Below, piece after piece: positions 1 through 6,734 of a stretch of DNA of 16,322 bases. Source of the DNA: Alphaproteobacteria bacterium (GTDB lineage Bacteria > Pseudomonadota > Alphaproteobacteria > Rhizobiales > Xanthobacteraceae); assembly GCA_005884745.1 (NCBI GenBank), contig VAZU01000057.1, positions 1 to 16,322 of the forward strand, written 5' to 3'. The notes below the pieces were generated by a model, which ran no database searches, had not been told where the DNA came from, and saw only the letters and a list, made by a program, of their open reading frames with translations. The position numbers were made by a program, and so were the translations under genes. How positions within the stretch are numbered: position 1 is the stretch's first letter; each line of letters starts with the position of its first letter.

Positions 1-980
1 CGCGATCGCGGTCGCCTTCTCGGCCGCGAACAGGATGGCGCCGGCGGCGTCCTCGCGCGTGGTTTCGCCGCGGTCGCAGGCGCGCGCCACCGAATAGACA
101 TAGGCCTTGGCGGCGTTCATCGTGACATACATGTCGGCGAGCTTGGCCTGCATGATCTGGAAGCTGCCGATCGGCTCGCCGAACTGCTTGCGCTCGTGCA
201 CATAGGGCAGCACCGCGTCCATGCAAGCTTGCATGATGCCGAGCGGCCCGGCGGCGAGCACGGCGCGCTCGTAATCGAGGCCCGACATCAGCACCTTGAC
301 GCCGTCGTTGAGCTTGCCGAGCACGTTCTCTTCCGGCACTTCGCAATCCTGGAACACGAGCTCGCAGGTGTCGGATCCGCGCATGCCGAGCTTGTCGAGC
401 TTTTGCGCAGTGGAGAACCGCGCGCGCCCGCGCTCGGGTCGGTCTTGGCGTAGACCACGAGGGTCTCGGCCTCGGGCCCGTTGGTGATCCACATTTTCGA
501 GCCGTTGAGCACATAGCGGTCGCCGCGGCGTTCCGCGCGGGTGCGCATGCCGACGACGTCGGACCCGGCGCCCGGCTCCGACATCGCCAGGGCGCCGACG
601 TGCTCGCCGGAGATCAGCTCGGGAAGGTAGCGCCGCTTCTGCGGCTCGGTTCCGTTGCGCCGCAGCTGGTTGACGCAGAGGTTGGAGTGCGCCCCATAGG
701 ACAATCCGACCGCGGCCGAGCCGCGCGAGATCTCCTCCATGGCGACGCAATGCTCGAGATAGCCCATGCCGGTGCCGCCGTATTCCTCCTCGACCGTGAT
801 CCCGAGCAATCCCAGCCGGCCGAGCTCGGGCCACAGGTCGCGTGGAAACTTGTTGGTGCGGTCGATCTCGTCGGCCCGCGGCGCGATCCGGTCGGCGGTG
901 AAGCTTTGCACGCTGTCGCGCAGGGCATCGACGTGCTCGCCGAGACCGAAATCGAAGCCCCGCCAAGCGTTGGCGATCAT
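1..980 (-). pseudogene. ivd: Isovaleryl-CoA dehydrogenase, frameshifted and cut by the left edge
   Basis: The product would be an FAD-dependent acyl-CoA dehydrogenase oxidising isovaleryl-CoA to 3-methylcrotonyl-CoA in leucine degradation, passing electrons to ETF. The first part (980 down to about 420) reads MIANAWRGFDF and contains the family blocks EEEYGGTGMGYLEH, AMSEPGAGSDVVGM and GSKMWITNGPEAETLVVYAKTD. After GARG the frame breaks. The next frame resumes with GFSTAQKLDKLGMRGSDTCE and stays open to base 1, including SGLDYERAVLAAGPLG. A Glu in that block is the catalytic base specific to isovaleryl-CoA dehydrogenases, which supports this over other acyl-CoA dehydrogenases. Relatives have about 12 more residues between GARG and GFST, so a short stretch is missing as well as the frame. 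The start at 980 is supported by an AGGAGG on the minus strand (989-994). The C-terminus lies outside the window. Whether the break is biological or an assembly error cannot be told here. Confidence 0.9.
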
Positions 981-1050
981 GGCCTCGCCCTCCTATTGCT
1001 GCTCCAGAATGTTATAGATGGAGAGACAAGGTGGCAAAATACGTGTCGCC

Positions 1051-1193
1051 GTCGTCCCCGCGCGGGGTCCCCGTCACGCACGCGCGACGGGGTGCCCCGT
1101 TGCGGGGACCCATGACCAAAGGGCGTGCGAATTGCGAAATTGGTGGTCATGGATCCCGGCTCGCGGCCGCTGCGCGGCCTTGACCGGGATGAC
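1051..1193. repeat. Palindromic intergenic repeat, GTCGTCCC...GGGATGAC class
   Basis: This element begins GTCGTCCCCGCGCGGGGTCC and ends GACCGGGATGACA. Inside it, GGGACCCATGACCA (about 1108) faces TGGTCATGGATCCCGG (about 1145) as an interrupted inverted repeat. The same class recurs at 11358-11480 with GGGACCCATGACCACC and a GGAATGAC end. From memory, similar GTCGTCCCGGC...GGAATGAC elements are abundant in Bradyrhizobium and relatives. It separates the divergent isovaleryl-CoA dehydrogenase and first deacetylase genes, and its right end overlaps the likely deacetylase start codon. Confidence 0.75.
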
Positions 1194-1944
1194 AAGCTTT
1201 GGGATTTCCCTGCTCCTCGTTGCGGGCGCGCAGGCCGCGGCCGAATGCGCGGCCGATGCGCTGGGGACGAGCCGGGTTCTTGCAGTCGACCCGGCGGCTT
1301 TTCCTCGGGTGGGCCGCAAGCAATTCGCCGCGACGCTTGCCCTCGACCGCCGGGAAGTGGTGCTCACCTTCGACGACGGACCCTGGCCGGGTACGACCGC
1401 GAAGATCCTCGATGCGCTGCGAGCCGAATGCGTCAGAGCGACGTTCTTCGTCCTCGGCCGCAACGCACTCGCTCATCCGGACATCCTGCGCCGCGAGCTC
1501 TCCGAAGGTCACACGGTCGCGCACCACACGTGGTCGCATCCCCTGCTGAGCCGGATCGGGGCGAGCGCGGCGGAGGCGGAGATCGACCGCGGCATCGCGG
1601 CCGTCGATGGCGTGTTGTACGGGAAACGCGAGTCGCAACCGGTCACGCCGTTCTTCCGGTTTCCGGGTTTCGCCTCCAGCCCGGCGCTGCTCGATTATCT
1701 GGCGCGCCGCCGCATCGTCGTGTTCGGTGCCGATCTATGGGCGAGCGACTGGAATCCGATGAGCCCGGACGCCGAACTCCGCCTCGTGCTGCGCCGGCTC
1801 GAACAAGCTCGCGGCGGCATCGTGCTGTTCCACGACACCAAGCGGCAGACCGCAGCCATGCTCCCGGCATTGCTTCGTGCGCTGAAGGCCCGCGGGTTCC
1901 GGGTGGTTCATGTCGTGCCGGTGAATCCGGCAGGCAGCCGGTAG
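1189..1944 (+). CDS. Exported polysaccharide deacetylase (NodB fold), first of two paralogues
   Basis: This is a carbohydrate esterase family 4 protein of about 251 residues, expected to remove acetyl groups from an N-acetylated glycan in the envelope; the substrate is unknown. The NodB motifs are in order: TFDDG (60-64, catalytic Asp and metal Asp), HTWSHP (113-118, the metal-binding H-x3-H), RFPG (157-160), GADLWASDWNP (180-190) and IVLFHDTK (211-218). The N-terminus resembles a signal peptide (LLLVAGAQAAAEC) but lacks the usual positive residues. The chosen ATG lies inside the end of the upstream repeat and has no clear ribosome-binding site, so the start is uncertain. The TAG stop (1942-1944) falls in the first bases of the next repeat. 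The second deacetylase downstream has the same block order and a matching sequence after the signal peptide (AAEC...DALGT.RVL), so the two are paralogues. Confidence 0.85.
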   Translation: MTSFGISLLLVAGAQAAAECAADALGTSRVLAVDPAAFPRVGRKQFAATLALDRREVVLTFDDGPWPGTTAKILDALRAECVRATFFVLGRNALAHPDILRRELSEGHTVAHHTWSHPLLSRIGASAAEAEIDRGIAAVDGVLYGKRESQPVTPFFRFPGFASSPALLDYLARRRIVVFGADLWASDWNPMSPDAELRLVLRRLEQARGGIVLFHDTKRQTAAMLPALLRALKARGFRVVHVVPVNPAGSR

Positions 1945-2097
1945 AATGGGCAAAGGCCCGCTTGCATGGAGACTCGACCCCGGCGGAAGGCCCTGGCGGG
2001 CCGTGCCCACCGGAATTTGAACCGTGGTGGGCACGGCGCGTTTCCGCGCCCCCCGCTTTCGCGGGGGCAGGCTTTTGCCCACCCTACAGCCGGTCTG
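1941..2097. repeat. Palindromic repeat, GTAGGGTGGGCAAA class, long form
   Basis: The ends are GTAGAATGGGCAAAGGCC (from 1941) and GGCTTTTGCCCACCCTAC (to 2097), imperfect inverted copies of one another. Inside is a perfect 12-bp inverted repeat, GCCGTGCCCACC (2000-2011) against GGTGGGCACGGC (2026-2037), and a further hairpin CCCCGC-TTTC-GCGGGG near 2052-2067. A shorter copy of this class lies at 6651-6727. It sits between the two deacetylase genes, and its first bases provide the TAG stop of the upstream one. Confidence 0.8.
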
Positions 2098-2342
2098 TTG
2101 CGGAAAAGCCGCAGCCCCGCCGAAAAAGCCTCCTTGGACCCATTTTGTTGCCACGGAATGGACATGGAGGCCGTAAACCATCTCCGGAGGTGCGGGAAAA
2201 TCGGGGATGGATTCGGCGCCTTAACGGTGCGTTTAATCGCGGCTGCTTAGGGTCGCGGCACCGTTTGCGGACCGGAGAGGCTTCAGCCCCCGCCCTTCCC
2301 GGAATCGCCGGTCGCAGCCAGGCTCGTCCGATGGATGTTGCA
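2098..2342. other. Gap between the repeat and the second deacetylase
   Basis: I see no gene here. The stretch is locally less GC-rich and should hold the promoter of the second deacetylase. The only pattern noted is TTAACGGTGCGTTTAA (2221-2236), two TTAA half-sites separated by 8 bases. That is one base longer than the usual CtrA spacing, so no site is called. No good Shine-Dalgarno precedes either candidate start at 2331 or 2343. Confidence 0.4.
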
Positions 2343-3656
2343 ATGCGCAGCCTCGCCGCAAGTCTTGTGATGGCCACGCTGATGGGCACCTCGGCGCTTG
2401 CAGCCGAATGTCCCGGCGGCCGCCCCGATGCGCTCGGCACCGAGCGCGTGCTCGTCGTCGCACCCAAAGAGCACGCCCGCATCGGCACCATGCAATATCC
2501 GGAGACGCTGCCGCTCGCCGACAAGGAAGTGGTCCTCTCGTTCGACGACGGGCCGCTGCCGCCCTATACCGATCGCGTTCTGGAGACGCTCGCCGCCGAA
2601 TGCGTGAAGGCGACGTTCTTCATGGTCGGACGCCAAGCGCACGCCTACCCGGCGACGGTGCGGCGCGTCTACAACGAAGGCCACACCGTCGCCTCCCACA
2701 GTCAGAACCACCCGCGCATCTTCACCAGGCTGACGCTGGCCGGCGCCCAGCAGGAGGTCGAGCAGGGCATCCAGTCGATCACCGGCGCGCTCGGCGACGC
2801 GCGGGCGCTCGGGCCGTTCTTCCGCTTTCCCGGGCTCGGCCGCTCGCGTGCGGTCGAAGCGTATCTTGCGTCGCATTCCATCATGGTCTGGAGCGCGGAC
2901 TTCGTCGCCGACGACTGGACCCACATCAGCGCGCAGCAGGTGCTGCATCGCGCGCTGCAGCGGCTCGAGGAGAAGGGCAAGGGCGTCCTGCTGCTGCACG
3001 ACATCCAGCCGGCAACCGCGCTGATGCTTCCGCGGCTGCTGCGCGAGCTCAAAGCGCGCGGCTATCGCATCGTCCAGGTGGTGCCGGCAGGGCCCGATCG
3101 GCCGCGGACCGTCACCGAGCCCGAGAACTGGGTGATGCACAAGCCGGTAAAACCCGCGTGGCCGACGGTGCTCACCGCGGAAAGCTCGAAGCCGAACGCG
3201 CCGAGCGTGCAAAGCTTCGGCTGGCCGCATCCGTTCCGGTCGCCCCTCGCCGTGCCGACGCCGATCCCGTCCGACATGGCGAGCTTGTTCGACTCGCAAA
3301 TTCTGGCGCGGCTTGCCGCGGCGGAGCCCGAGAACGAACCCATGCTGCCGATGAGTGCCGGGCTTTGGATGCAGCCGGTGCAGCCGGTTCCCTCGTTCGG
3401 GCTGCCCTCCGGCCTCGGAGAGCTGACCGTGGCGCTCAGTACCGAGGAGCTGGCCGACGAGCTCGTTGCTCCCGAGGAGACCCTCGCTTCGATGGTCGCC
3501 GCGTCGCCGTGGTCGACCCACCTCAAGCCACGGCCCGCCGCCGCGAAGATGCGAGCCGCACCGACTTCGGTTCGTCCGGCCCATCCTTCCCCGTTGCGGC
3601 CGAAATTCGTCGCGCACACGCCGGACCCCAACGCGAGAGACGCACCAAGCTACTGA
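2343..3656 (+). CDS. Exported polysaccharide deacetylase with long proline-rich C-terminal tail
   Basis: This is a carbohydrate esterase family 4 protein, about 437 residues from the ATG at 2343; an in-frame ATG at 2331 adds four. The chosen start gives a clean signal peptide, MRSLAASLVMATLMGTSALA, with cleavage likely before AEC. The NodB domain spans about residues 60-245: SFDDG (66-70), HSQNHP (119-124, metal-binding His pair), FRFPGLG (160-166), SADFVADDW (184-192) and LLLHD (216-220). The expected catalytic Asp and metal ligands are present, so it should be active on an acetylated envelope glycan; the substrate is unknown. Residues from about 250 to the end are Pro/Ala-rich and lack a recognisable domain (for example MQPVQPVPSFGLPSGLGE). 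The paralogue just upstream lacks this tail. The gene is convergent with the small membrane protein gene that follows. Confidence 0.88.
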   Translation: MRSLAASLVMATLMGTSALAAECPGGRPDALGTERVLVVAPKEHARIGTMQYPETLPLADKEVVLSFDDGPLPPYTDRVLETLAAECVKATFFMVGRQAHAYPATVRRVYNEGHTVASHSQNHPRIFTRLTLAGAQQEVEQGIQSITGALGDARALGPFFRFPGLGRSRAVEAYLASHSIMVWSADFVADDWTHISAQQVLHRALQRLEEKGKGVLLLHDIQPATALMLPRLLRELKARGYRIVQVVPAGPDRPRTVTEPENWVMHKPVKPAWPTVLTAESSKPNAPSVQSFGWPHPFRSPLAVPTPIPSDMASLFDSQILARLAAAEPENEPMLPMSAGLWMQPVQPVPSFGLPSGLGELTVALSTEELADELVAPEETLASMVAASPWSTHLKPRPAAAKMRAAPTSVRPAHPSPLRPKFVAHTPDPNARDAPSY

Positions 3657-3681
3657 TCGCGGGCAGTACCCTCGAATTACC

Positions 3682-3785
3682 GTAGCCAGGATGCGGCGGC
3701 GCGAGAGCGGCGCTTGATCCGGAAATGCCATCCGCATTACGCGGGCGCAATGCGCCCGCTCGGTGCTGGCTCTAGGAGAGGCTAC
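3682..3785. repeat. Degenerate GTAGCC...GGCTAC palindromic repeat
   Basis: The element begins GTAGCCAGGATGCGG and ends GAGAGGCTAC. This is a diverged relative of the GTAGCCCGGATGGAGCGC repeat at 13661-13748; the phrases GATCCGGAAATG and GCATTACGCG also resemble that class. It fills the junction of the convergent deacetylase and small membrane protein genes. Read on the minus strand its terminal GTAG supplies the TAG stop of the small gene (3782-3784). The class assignment is less sure than for the perfect copies. Confidence 0.55.
3741..3759. terminator. Hairpin between convergent genes, possible bidirectional terminator
   Basis: GCGGGCGCA and TGCGCCCGC are a perfect 9-bp inverted repeat around a single A; folded realistically this is a 7-bp stem with a 5-base loop. 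It lies between the stops of two convergent genes. There is no T-tract on either side, so intrinsic termination is a guess. Confidence 0.4.
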
Positions 3786-4030
3786 GGATAGCCGCGCCGC
3801 GACCGCCGCTCGATCAGGAAAAGCCCGAGGATGAGCACGAGCAGCAGGATCGCAAGCCCATGGCTGCCAGGAAAGATCAGCCAGAAGATCAGCGCGGCGA
3901 GCAGGACGGCCGGCGCCAGATACCAGAGCAGCATCGCCCCGGCGATTCCCGCCATCAGCAGCAAAAACGGCAGGACGAGCAGCAGGAAGACCGCCAGCAT
4001 CATCCCGAACATCAGCTCGATCAGGATCAT
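3782..4030 (-). CDS. Small hydrophobic membrane protein, function unknown
   Basis: I do not recognise the family. The product is about 82 residues and almost entirely hydrophobic: MILIELMFGMMLAVFLLLVL opens one or two membrane helices (about residues 2-50), then a short FPGSHG turn, then a third helix (AILLLVLILGLFLI), and a basic end ERRSRRGYP that probably faces the cytoplasm. An ATG at 4042 is in frame and adds MEHP. I prefer 4030 because GGAG lies about six bases upstream of it, inside those four codons. The TAG stop is contributed by the repeat at 3682-3785. The exported hypothetical gene upstream is co-directional, with a gap of about 110 bases. Codon use matches the neighbours, and the uniform membrane pattern argues for a real gene. 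Confidence 0.65.
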   Translation of the reverse strand: MILIELMFGMMLAVFLLLVLPFLLLMAGIAGAMLLWYLAPAVLLAALIFWLIFPGSHGLAILLLVLILGLFLIERRSRRGYP

Positions 4031-4154
4031 TGGGTGCTCCATGCCGGCCGTTCCGACGCCGGCATCTCCGATATAAAGATAGGGAGAGAGCAGCGCCCCG
4101 GCTAGCTCCCGGTCCGATCCGGGATCCCTGCCCAGGCCGGCCGATCCGCGCGGA

Positions 4155-4859
4155 TCAGAACTGGGCCGCGATCTTTTCCAGGCCCATGACGTGCGCCAGC
4201 ATGCGCACTTCGCGCTTTTGGTCCTCGCGCAGGCTCATGATCAGCGGCATCGCCGCGGATTTCAACCTCTCGACGTCATCGGGATCGAGCGTCGGGGGCT
4301 GGGCTCCCGGCCGTTCGCGGGAATGACGCCAGCCGATATAGCGCAACGCGGATTCCACCGAAGGCCAATATCGTTCCTGATCGCCGCTGAGGTTGAGCCG
4401 CTCCTTGATGCTGGCGATCTGGGCATTGTTGAACAAGGTTGCAGGCTGATGTTTCGCGCGCGGCGCCGGCGCGGGGCGACCTGCAGGCGCGACCGCGATG
4501 CTCCCGGTCCGCTCCCCCGCCGCGCTGGCCGCGGTCGGATCGGCGCGCGCGCTCGCCCGCTCCGGAATCTGACGCGACGCCCAGGTCTGCGGCCCGGGAA
4601 CGCCGAGGGGATCGGGATTGAATGCCAGGATGGACAGCGCCTGCTGCTCGACGTCGCGATCGGCCGCGGCGTCGGGCGCTGCCGACAACGCCGCGTCCTC
4701 GAGATCTTCCGGGAACCGCAATGCCACGATTTCGGCGGACGAAAGCTCCGCCTCCTCGGCCGAGTTCATGCTCCCGCCCACGACCAACGTCGCCGCGCCG
4801 AGGCTGCCGAGCAGCGCCGCAGACGCCAACCCGGCCTTTGTTCTCCTGGAAAGCAGCAT
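4155..4859 (-). CDS. Exported or membrane-anchored conserved hypothetical protein
   Basis: The 234-residue product starts MLLSRRTKAG followed by a hydrophobic stretch (about 11-29), a signal peptide or single anchor, so the rest is probably periplasmic. The middle (about 30-140) is acidic, then Ala/Pro-rich and likely disordered. The C-terminal part is a compact helical region beginning LFNNAQIASIKERLNLSGDQ (142-161), then ERYWPSVESALR (162-173) and a basic/acidic helix near residues 205-230. I recall similar unnamed proteins with an N-x-AQIA-x-IK-x-RL-x-L...YWP signature in Bradyrhizobium and relatives, with no assigned role; the L-x3-Q...YWP pattern faintly recalls LTXXQ/Spy-type periplasmic helices. 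A CtrA-like box lies about 46 bases upstream of the start. No function is proposed. Confidence 0.7.
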   Translation of the reverse strand: MLLSRRTKAGLASAALLGSLGAATLVVGGSMNSAEEAELSSAEIVALRFPEDLEDAALSAAPDAAADRDVEQQALSILAFNPDPLGVPGPQTWASRQIPERASARADPTAASAAGERTGSIAVAPAGRPAPAPRAKHQPATLFNNAQIASIKERLNLSGDQERYWPSVESALRYIGWRHSRERPGAQPPTLDPDDVERLKSAAMPLIMSLREDQKREVRMLAHVMGLEKIAAQF

Positions 4860-4904
4860 GCTCCACCCGTTCGCCCCGCCCGGGAAACTCTTCGCAAACC
4901 CGGC

Positions 4905-4920
4905 TTAATTTATGGCTAAC
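4905..4920 (-). promoter_or_regulatory. Possible CtrA-type box upstream of the exported hypothetical gene
   Basis: The plus strand reads TTAATTTATGGCTAAC: TTAA, seven bases, then CTAAC. The CtrA cell-cycle regulator consensus in alphaproteobacteria is TTAA-N7-TTAAC, so this differs by one base. It lies about 46-61 bases before the start codon at 4859, a plausible promoter position, in an AT-rich patch that stands out from the GC-rich background. It is a sequence match only; by chance such sites also occur. Confidence 0.4.
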
Positions 4921-5024
4921 CAAGGGCCATTTCGGGCCGCGGCGGGATGGGATGGCGCCGAACCGGGCAGACGGAAATACAGCCCAACCACCTGCCCGCG
5001 CGACGGATTTCTGTGCCGCCGAGC

Positions 5025-5456
5025 TTACTTGCGGACTATCTCGGGAAGAAAACGCTGCACCGTCTCGATGAGCCCCTGGCAGCCGAATTGTCTGCCGGTT
5101 CCCTGGATGAACTCACGTGCTTTGCGGGCTTTAAGCTCGACGACGGGCGCGTAGCGGCCATCGGGCAGAAAATCGACCACGTTGAATCCATAGCGTCGCA
5201 CCGCCACGTTCAGTGGCACATCCGTAGTCTCGAGCCCGCAGGAACTCTCGGCGATGATGAGTGTGGCAAGGAGCATCGCCATCTCGTCAGCACTGATCGA
5301 GCTAGCCTGTGCGGAGAAGAGCTTCTGATCGCGCGTCGTTTCGGCAGGCGCCCTCATCACGGTGAGGCAGAGGATGGCAAGCACGCTCACCAAACCCGCC
5401 GTCGACCGGGTCACCAGGCATGTTCGCCCCCACTGCTTGGCCTTCCCCGGAATCAT
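5025..5456 (-). CDS. Small exported hypothetical protein with two cysteines
   Basis: The 143-residue product is not a family I can name. A basic N-terminus (MIPGKAKQWGR) leads into a hydrophobic segment (about residues 19-34) ending MRAPAE, which fits a cleavable signal peptide and periplasmic location. The mature part starts TTRDQKLFSAQASSISADEM. It has two cysteines (C73 and C126) that could form a disulfide, and a YGFNVVDFLPDGRYAPVVEL core. Its start is about 60 bases downstream of the 3' end of tRNA-Leu on the same strand, so it may be transcribed with the tRNA. No strong ribosome-binding site is seen, and the start is chosen for the signal peptide. Confidence 0.65.
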   Translation of the reverse strand: MIPGKAKQWGRTCLVTRSTAGLVSVLAILCLTVMRAPAETTRDQKLFSAQASSISADEMAMLLATLIIAESSCGLETTDVPLNVAVRRYGFNVVDFLPDGRYAPVVELKARKAREFIQGTGRQFGCQGLIETVQRFLPEIVRK

Positions 5457-5515
5457 CGCCGATTGCGTCCGCGTATTGCCGCCAGCAGCGCGGCGCTCTG
5501 CACATAAGCGCCGCC

Positions 5516-5600
5516 TGGTGCGGTCGAGAGGACTCGAACCTCCACGGGTCGCCCCACTAGCACCTCAAGCTAGCGCGTCTACCACTTCCGCCACGACCGC
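5516..5600 (-). tRNA. tRNA-Leu, anticodon GAG
   Basis: On the minus strand the gene starts GCGGTCGTGGCGGAAGTGG and ends with the pairing acceptor arm CGACCGC, discriminator A and an encoded CCA (5516-5518). The anticodon arm is CTAGC-TTGAGGT-GCTAG, which gives anticodon GAG, reading CUC and CUU leucine codons. A long variable arm (GGGGCGACCCGTGG region) is present as in class II tRNAs, and the T arm contains GGTTCGAGTCC. The total is 85 bases with CCA. CUC is a heavily used leucine codon in this window, which fits. No integrase or attachment-site duplication is seen next to it. Confidence 0.95.
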
Positions 5601-5773
5601 AGATGGGCTGGATGCCGGGCCTTTTTTGGCGCGGCACGCACGGCATGTAACAAATCGGTCAGGTCGCGACAAGGCGGCCGGGCGAAGTCCGACCGATGCT
5701 CCGCAGGGGTCGTGCCGCGGACTTCGGATCATCGCGCGCAGGCGAGCCAGGAGGGGTCGCGATCCCCACCCCA

Positions 5774-5798
5774 TCCCTCCCCTTTTCAAGGGGAGGGA
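5774..5798. repeat. Perfect 11-bp palindromic element, CCCTCCCCTT...AAGGGGAGGG
   Basis: TCCCTCCCCTT and AAGGGGAGGGA are perfect inverted copies around TTC, embedded in CCCACCCCATCCCTCCCC, a phrase I recall as a recurrent rhizobial intergenic repeat. It sits in the gap of about 280 bases between the tRNA-Leu 5' end and lipB. Nothing else was recognised in that gap. Related CCTCTCCC palindromes occur at 7532-7552 and 8240-8324. Confidence 0.7.
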
Positions 5799-5877
5799 GT
5801 CGTCTGCGGCTCGCCCGGAGCCAAACGCAACACCTGGAGCGCGCCGGAACGAATGCGAGTATGATCGCAGCCGGACC

Positions 5878-6654
5878 ATGGAAGGCTTTGACTTGGCTCG
5901 CTTTCGCGACGATCTGCCGATCGATCTCAAGCCCCGCGGCGGGCCGTGGCCGCCGCCAGAATGGCGCCGCAGCCGGGCGCTCGTGCCCTATCCGGCGGCG
6001 CTCGCCGTGATGGCTGCCCGCGCGCAAGCGATCGCGCAAAATCGCGCCCCCGAGCTCGTATGGCTCGTCGAGCACCCGCCGCTCTATACCGCGGGCACCA
6101 GCGCCCGGCCGCAGGAACTGCTCGAAGCCAAATTTCCGGTATTTTCCGCCGGCCGCGGCGGGCAATTCACCTACCATGGTCCGGGCCAGCGGGTCGCCTA
6201 TGTGATGCTCGACCTCAAGCGCCGGGTTCCCGACATCCGCCGCTTCGTCGCGACGCTGGAGGCCTGGATCATCGGCACGCTGGCGGAACTCGGGGTCGCG
6301 GGCGAGCGCCGCGAGGACCGCATCGGGGTGTGGGTGCGCCGCCCGGATCGGGGCGAAGGCCGCGAGGAAAAAATCGCCGCGATCGGCATCCGGGTGCGGC
6401 GCTTCGTGACCCTGCACGGCATCGCGCTCAACGTTGATCCGGAGCTCACGCATTTCTCCGGCATCGTGCCGTGCGGGGTTTCGGGTGCTCGGTACGGCGT
6501 GACCAGCCTGGCCGACCTCGGCGTGCGCGCCGGCATGGACGAGGTCGACCGCGTGCTGCGCCAAAAATTCGAGGCGCTGTGCGGAAAAACGGATTTCGCC
6601 GCCGGAGATCCGGCCGAGATGGCGACGCAGGTGGCGCTCGCCGATGGGGCGTAG
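5878..6654 (+). CDS. lipB: Lipoyl(octanoyl) transferase LipB
   Basis: LipB moves the octanoyl group from octanoyl-ACP to lipoyl domains of 2-oxoacid dehydrogenases and the glycine cleavage H protein; LipA then adds sulfur. The 258-residue product has the family blocks in order: EHPPLYTAGT (65-74), GRGGQFTYHGPGQ (92-104), KIAAIGIRVRRFVTLHGIALN (165-185) and FSGIVPCGVS (193-202). K165 and C199 correspond to the catalytic Lys/Cys pair. The start is the only in-frame ATG close before the conserved region; no strong ribosome-binding site precedes it. An in-frame open stretch extends far upstream but crosses the tRNA antisense and is not coding. The TAG stop lies in the first four bases of the repeat at 6651. 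lipA is not in the window. Confidence 0.95.
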   Translation: MEGFDLARFRDDLPIDLKPRGGPWPPPEWRRSRALVPYPAALAVMAARAQAIAQNRAPELVWLVEHPPLYTAGTSARPQELLEAKFPVFSAGRGGQFTYHGPGQRVAYVMLDLKRRVPDIRRFVATLEAWIIGTLAELGVAGERREDRIGVWVRRPDRGEGREEKIAAIGIRVRRFVTLHGIALNVDPELTHFSGIVPCGVSGARYGVTSLADLGVRAGMDEVDRVLRQKFEALCGKTDFAAGDPAEMATQVALADGA

Positions 6655-6727
6655 GGTGAGCAAAGGCGTGGAACGCGCCGTGCCCACGCGATAAAATGGT
6701 GGGCACGCTTCGCTTTGCCCACCCTAC
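6651..6727. repeat. Palindromic repeat, GTAGGGTGGGCAAA class, short form
   Basis: The ends are GTAGGGTGAGCAAAGGCG and CGCTTTGCCCACCCTAC, with an internal CGTGCCCAC...GTGGGCACG pair. It is the same class as 1941-2097. It occupies the whole junction between the convergent lipB and acylphosphatase genes, begins within the lipB stop codon, and could act as a two-way transcription terminator. Confidence 0.85.
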
Positions 6728-6734
6728 GGTCAAC

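Noticed and set aside
412..424. Programmed frameshifting as explanation of the broken genes
   Set aside because: Conserved residues are missing at each junction and no slippery heptamer is present, so ribosomal frameshifting would not restore the normal protein.
2221..2236. Possible CtrA box TTAA...TTAA before deacetylase 2
   Set aside because: The half-sites are 8 bases apart, not the 7 of the known consensus, so it is not called.
1125..2342. Long upstream extension in frame with deacetylase 2
   Set aside because: It overlaps deacetylase 1 in another frame and crosses two repeats; a normal signal peptide starts at 2343.
2283..3737. 484-codon open frame on the minus strand opposite deacetylase 2
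   Set aside because: Antisense shadow with composition typical of reversed GC-rich genes; the plus strand carries all NodB motifs.
4143..4156. Perfect palindrome GATCCGCGCGGATC at the end of the exported hypothetical gene
   Set aside because: Short self-complementary words are expected in DNA of this GC content; it overlaps the stop codon region and nothing supports a function.
5516..5600. tRNA-Leu as an integration site for a mobile element
   Set aside because: No integrase, no duplicated tRNA 3' end and no compositional shift were seen nearby.
5362..5877. Upstream in-frame extension of lipB
   Set aside because: It would run through the tRNA-Leu gene on the other strand and a palindromic repeat; family similarity begins after 5878.
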